DNA of 64,000 nucleotides from Glycine soja (Eukaryota; Streptophyta; Magnoliopsida; Fabales; Fabaceae). The stretch covers positions 49,389,928 to 49,453,927 of the forward strand of contig NC_041019.1 of the NCBI RefSeq assembly GCF_004193775.1, given 5' to 3'. Below are positions 59,635 through 64,000 of this stretch, in pieces. The notes beneath the pieces were generated by a model, which did not search any database, had not been told where the DNA came from, and saw only the letters and a list, made by a program, of their open reading frames with translations. The position numbers were made by a program, and so were the translations under genes. Every line of letters begins with the position of its first letter. Position 1 is the first letter of the stretch.

Positions 59635-59922
59635 GGAATTAGAAAATTATTTGCAACAAGTGAGATTGATTCAAATTGCTGTCTAAGTATAAAGTGGTAG
59701 GATGTTAGCATTAGTGGAGCTTTAGCATGTTTGAAAAGTTGTATGATTCTTTTTCTTTTATGCTTTTTGATTAACTGGAAACAACATTATTTGCATCCTT
59801 GCTGCCATGTTGCTTTTTAGGTTCAATTGTATTGCTTATTTCACTTCTTGAAAACTTATAATGAAAATACTTCAAGAAGGTCTTTGGGCTGAGATGTTTA
59901 TCATTTTTTTAAGTGATGTGCT

Positions 59923-60036
59923 ATTTATACATGTATGCATTCATTAATAATATTGATTATTTTATCATCAGCATACTAATAGCTACATACAAGAAAGTGC
60001 TTGAATGCATACATGTATAAATAATCAATATTATTA
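59923..60036. repeat. Two-module inverted repeat in scrambled order
   Basis: Module A (59923-59943) is inverted at 60002-60022, and module B (59945-59961) is inverted at 60020-60036. The order is A-B...A'-B' rather than the A-B...B'-A' of a simple hairpin, so the two inversions were made separately or through a rearrangement. Confidence 0.75.
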
Positions 60037-60039
60037 GTG

Positions 60040-61509
60040 GTTGTGGTACTCAAGTTTGTTTAATTGTTTCACAATACATATTTGGATGTTTACATGCAGT
60101 TCTTCAAAAGAAAATTTGTATATATTTTTATGGTTTCTATGCCAAAATTCTGAATGCTTTTATTTGGGGTTGTCAGATTTAAAGTGTGAAAATGTGTAAG
60201 AGAAAATAAGGATGCAAGTATGCAACCACCTTTGATTTGAATTAAAGTACATCATTAATTTAACTATTTTTAAATTAAGCATAGATATGTCTTTAATTTT
60301 TAATTTACACATTCATTTTAGAGGAATTAAATTCCTTTGATTGGTTTTAAATTGAACAAGAAAAGGAAACAATATTTTTTACTTTCACTAAAAGGCAAAG
60401 AAAAACGAAAGATTAACTGTTGCACTCTCATTGTTAAACATCTTTTATACATTGTTAATCAATCAAAAATTATTTTTAATATAATTTTTAGAATAATTAT
60501 TAAAGCAAATGATTAAATCAATATCGAGGCATATATTATTTATTTAAATTGAAAACAGAAAGTGAGGAAAAAAAATGTTCTCTTAAGAGTTAAGATAAAG
60601 TCTTTTATCAGATTTTCCTTTTGGGAGAGAGAACCTCACAGATTAAGCATCTTGATTTGTTTATCAAACAAAGCTAGACCCACCCTCCTTGATTCTGAAC
60701 CATTCCTTGCACCAACCAACACGACACTCCCAAGTTCCAGCAAGGAATCACTGGCACCTTGTTTCCTTTCTTCTCATCATTTCGTTTCACAAAAAAATAA
60801 AGTAATCTTTCTTTTCTTCATTCCTTATTTATGTTGCTTCCAATGAAAACTACTCAGAAAAATAGTAATTTTTTCTATTACTTGCCACCTACTAATCATC
60901 AAAATTAATCTTTATCCTACTGGTCTTTTTCTTTTCCCCATATCATGTGATGCATTCAAATATTGCATGTTGTTATCTTAATTGGCCTTGCTAGTTGCTA
61001 CTACATACACTTCAGTTTCCATTATCTGTGTTGGAAGACATCATGGTTCAGCACTTCAGCCAGATTCTGTTTTTCTGGTTCTTTTTCACTTTTGATCATT
61101 GGTTTAATGGTTTAGCATTGCTGACAAAATTTTCTCAACCAGATTTTCTTTTCTAGGGGGAGCATGAACTGAATTGCAAGTTTTTTGGCTTGATCATATC
61201 AACTCAATTAAGAATTGTGTCATGTAACTTTTGAAGTACATAAGGAGATTTAAGAGTTTGACATCATAAAAATGTACAGTGTCTGAGTATATATTTCTGC
61301 TTCTGTGTGTTCATCTTTGTGCTAAGAACCATAATGGTATATATTTGTACAAGTGTCTGAGTAAATCATATTTGTTTGATTCCCTTCAGTCAATTCTTAT
61401 TTCGTTTAATAAATGTTTGGAATATCATAGCCCTGAAACTTTGATTGATTTCTTTCTTTTCCCTGATGCAAGTTGTCATTTAAAAAAAAAATGTTTTGTT
61501 ATAGGAACC
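60040..61509. other. Upstream region and leader of saposin gene 2
   Basis: 60040-60380 resembles the 3' flank of saposin gene 1. From about 60600 the sequence resembles the promoter and CT-rich leader of gene 1 (near 46930-47280), and 61028-61509 resembles its leader intron, ending TTGTTATAG before the ATG context. Confidence 0.65.
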
Positions 61510-63965
61510 ATGGAGGGGAGAATGGGACTCTTGTTTCTTCTTGTATTGGGTGGTGCATGGGCTTGTGATGGAAGAGAACTCGCAAACTGCGATCAATTGA
61601 GCAGTAATACAGCAAACTCTGGCTCTTCTGATAACATTGTTCACTAATTTCGCTATTAGCTTTCTTTGCATTTTATTTACTGTCCTGCTTAGGAAGTCAA
61701 TAGAGTGGAGGCATGTATTTACATCACATTTTCAATCCCCATTTATTAGTCTGTTTTGGTGAACATGAAAAATTTGAGGAGTGGCAAGTTGGTTATGCTT
61801 AGATTATACCCACCAAGAATTTAAAAAAAAAAATTGATGGCTTTGATAACTAGTCAATTTATAATGGTAGAAGTGATCAATAACTATGTTACATTATTTT
61901 GGGTGTGCTGTGTAAATTGTATAGTAATTTCATCAAATTAGCCATCTATAATAGGACAAACAGGGATCTAAGGCAAAATGTTTTGACTGAACCAATGATA
62001 ATATGATCTCAAATTGACCTTCTTCACGCCTATAATTGCTGGATATATTTATTGATGACTTATGGGAATTAAGAGACGGATTATTCCTATACTCGGTGAT
62101 TTGCAACTCCCAACGATATTGAAAACTCTTGGGATAAATTTCAGTGATACCGATACTATACTAACGAGAAAAGAAGGATATGGCAAAGACGGGGGGGGGG
62201 GGGGGGGGGGGTGTAAATGTATAGCCTAATATTAGTCTTAATCTGAATTCTATTTCTGGTTGTATATCATACAGTTTTTAAATTGTTAGTTAGGTTTGTT
62301 AATGAAGTTTAAAGTGTTAATTACTTTTTTTCTATAGGCAAATGTTAGTTGTTAAGACTTAGTTACTAAACACTCCCAATTCTGTTTCCAGTTTTTCTGT
62401 TGTATTAGTTTTGATACTTCTATATAAGTTTTTTCTGTCAATGAATCAGTGCAGTATTCTTTTGCAAGGATCTCTAATAAACTCTCGAGTATTTAAGAGC
62501 TTGTTTTCATCAGACACTGCAAATTGAATTGCTCTGACCATTTCTCATGAGGCTTTTCCGTTGATGAGAAGGAGCACCTGGTCTAACATCAATATGACAT
62601 TTTTTCCTCTAAGCTTGACTGATGAGTTCCAATTTCATCAAAAGCCTTTTCCTTTAGATGACATACTATAGCGTAGGTGAAGGATGAAGGGAAGAATTTT
62701 AACCTAAACACTCTCCTTAAGAATTATATCTACTATTTTTGGTTTTTCTTGGATGTAACATGTTTCTGGTTTTTGACACTCCTTAGATATATTTAGCTTT
62801 TTCCTTTCAAAAAAAAAAAATACTAATGGTGCCCATTTGTCAAAAACACTAGTCAATTTGAAAGGCTCGCTAGTTTTCATTAGTCCTCTGAACCAAATAT
62901 GGGTTGATTGAACATCATGTGCATATCTTTGACTTTGCTTTGAATAAATTTCTCTTAAATACAGTTTGAAATGCAAATATGGCATAAGTCATCTTGTTAA
63001 CCTATCTTCAAATTGCAGAACTAAGCAGAAAATCAGATGTGTGTGCACTTTGTGAGGAATATACTACCAATGCACTTGATTATTTAAATGAAAACAAGAC
63101 CCAGCTAGAGATCATTGATATCCTGCACAATACTTGCTACCAGCTTCACTCTTTTAAGCAGAAGGTTGGTCATTTTCTGGATCTCTTGTGTTTTGGTTTA
63201 GATACTGTAGTTGTTCTAGGCTGATGCAAAAATCAACTTTAATTTCCACTATGCTCTCTTGGCATCTTCTTCAATCTCAATGCATGATGGTCTAATAAAA
63301 TACTTATACTTATAATAGCTTTTCATATAAAGAATAACCAATGAAGTAACATGGTGAAACTTGTAAAAGTTGTCTGTCTTAAGACAAGTGAATGAATCAC
63401 AATTTATCAGATCCTTTATGAATTCATCTGTTTCTTCTATATTGCACAGTGCATTACTTTGGTGGACTATTATGCTCCTCTTTTCTTCTTAGAAATAGCT
63501 ACAATTCAGCCTGGAGAATTCTGCCTCAAGGTCAATCTCTGTCAGCTCATTACATATATTTCCTTGCAAGTTCAAGAAGATACCAGTGGGTTTTGCGAAG
63601 ATACTGTTTCAACTCTATTGGCTAAATTGAAAGATGGTGACACTAAGGTAAGTAATTTCATTTTTGTGCTACTCAAATGAAGTGTGTTACTGTGGTGTGA
63701 AATTTTACTTCATCTGTCCTGATATGAGCAAACTATTTCTACAGTTTCTAGTTCTACACTGCTTTCATCTACCACAAAACTTTGATATTAAAAGTCCTCT
63801 ACTATTTTTGCTTTGACCCCTCCAATATTGTAAACCTAGTACTACCCCTGCTTGGTTTAGATTATCTTTTGTTGAATATATTTCTAACCATTTGTTTTAA
63901 AATGCCAGCTACAGATAATTGGGACATCACTGAAGGTGTGCAATTCAGTGGAGAAGTATGCTAAG
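61510..63965 (+). CDS. Saposin B-domain protein, gene 2 (partial; runs off the window)
   Basis: Tandem paralogue of the gene at 48237. Exon 1 starts at 61510 with signal peptide MEGRMGLLFLLVLGGAWA. Later exons are 63019-63164 (VCALCEEYTTNALDYL), 63450-63647 (CITLVDYYAPLFF, FCLKVNLC) and 63909-63965 (KVCNSVEKYAK). Cysteine positions match gene 1. The donor used by gene 1 is changed here: TCTG|GTAACA has become TCTGATAACA, and reading through reaches a stop at 61645-61647. A GT at 61604 (GAGCA|GTAATA) would end exon 1 in the same phase and give ...CDQLSKLSRKSDVC. The gene may therefore still be expressed through that donor. The last exon is outside the window. Confidence 0.75.
61870..62515. mobile_element. 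Transposon-like insertion in intron of saposin gene 2
   Basis: Alignment with gene 1 by eye breaks near 61870 and resumes at about 62510 (ATCAGACACTGC against ATCAGAAACTGT). The extra ~640 bp include 'tatataagttttttctgtcaatgaatcag' and a TTTTCATCA end, which look like part of a copia-type LTR. A 21-base G run at 62191-62211 lies inside. No target duplication was confirmed. Confidence 0.4.
62191..62211. repeat. Poly-G run of 21 bases
   Basis: An uninterrupted G homopolymer in very AT-rich surroundings. Its length may be a sequencing estimate. Confidence 0.9.
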
Positions 63966-64000
63966 GTGAGAAAAATCTGGCAAATTCGTCCATTTTCCTC

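Noticed and set aside
61620..61660. AT-AC (U12-type) intron at the changed saposin 2 donor
   Set aside because: U12 donors read ATATCCTT; ATAACATT does not fit, and an in-phase GT lies upstream.
1..64000. CRISPR arrays, bacterial operons, ribosome binding sites, rRNA genes
   Set aside because: None is seen; introns, plant gene families and plant transposons show eukaryotic nuclear DNA.

Overview
The window is plant nuclear DNA: AT-rich, intron-rich, full of retrotransposon, MULE and Helitron remains, with GT-AG introns whose exons join in phase. The gene families and repeat types suggest a legume, most likely Glycine or a close relative; this is inference, as no search was run.

Layout. Positions 1-8.2 kb are repeat-rich intergenic DNA (a hAT-like MITE, a gypsy-type LTR, TA microsatellites). 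A single-exon DUF688-type gene lies at 8.26-8.85 kb (-). A broken receptor-like kinase copy lies at 11.6-12.3 kb (+). A complete eight-exon plastid 3-ketoacyl-ACP synthase III gene lies at 13.65-17.37 kb (-), with a SINE and a copia-type LTR in intron 2. From 20.6 to 25.3 kb there are two oppositely oriented Athila/Tat-type Ty3-gypsy fragments and a further LTR-like stretch. From 25.9 to 28.5 kb there is a theta-class glutathione transferase pseudogene whose intron 3 holds a 1.6-kb MULE with a perfect 9-bp target duplication.

The most striking part is 30,585-37,892. It has both end signatures of a Helitron and carries exon fragments of at least six unrelated genes: methionyl-tRNA synthetase, glutamate synthase, a WIYLD-domain protein, UDP-glucose 4-epimerase and SmG on the + strand, and an NPF/POT transporter on the - strand. 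An unidentified reading frame also lies on the - strand. This looks like a multi-gene-capture Helitron with possible chimeric transcription.

An intact two-exon WEB-family coiled-coil gene follows at 39.3-42.5 kb (+). The last third holds two saposin-B-domain genes in tandem (48.2-50.6 kb complete; 61.5 kb to the window end partial). They are separated by MULE-like repeats and ORFs, a plant-mobile-domain pseudogene, an AT-rich tandem array, and fragments of a possible bHLH gene and an NPH3 gene. The second saposin copy has lost the splice donor used by the first, but an in-phase substitute GT lies just upstream.

Intact genes are therefore few: DUF688, KAS III, WEB-like, saposin 1 and probably saposin 2. 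They have housekeeping-type roles (plastid fatty acid initiation, chloroplast movement or cytoskeletal organisation, vesicle or vacuolar lipid-binding proteins) and no evident common pathway. Most remaining recognisable coding sequence is transposon-borne or decayed.
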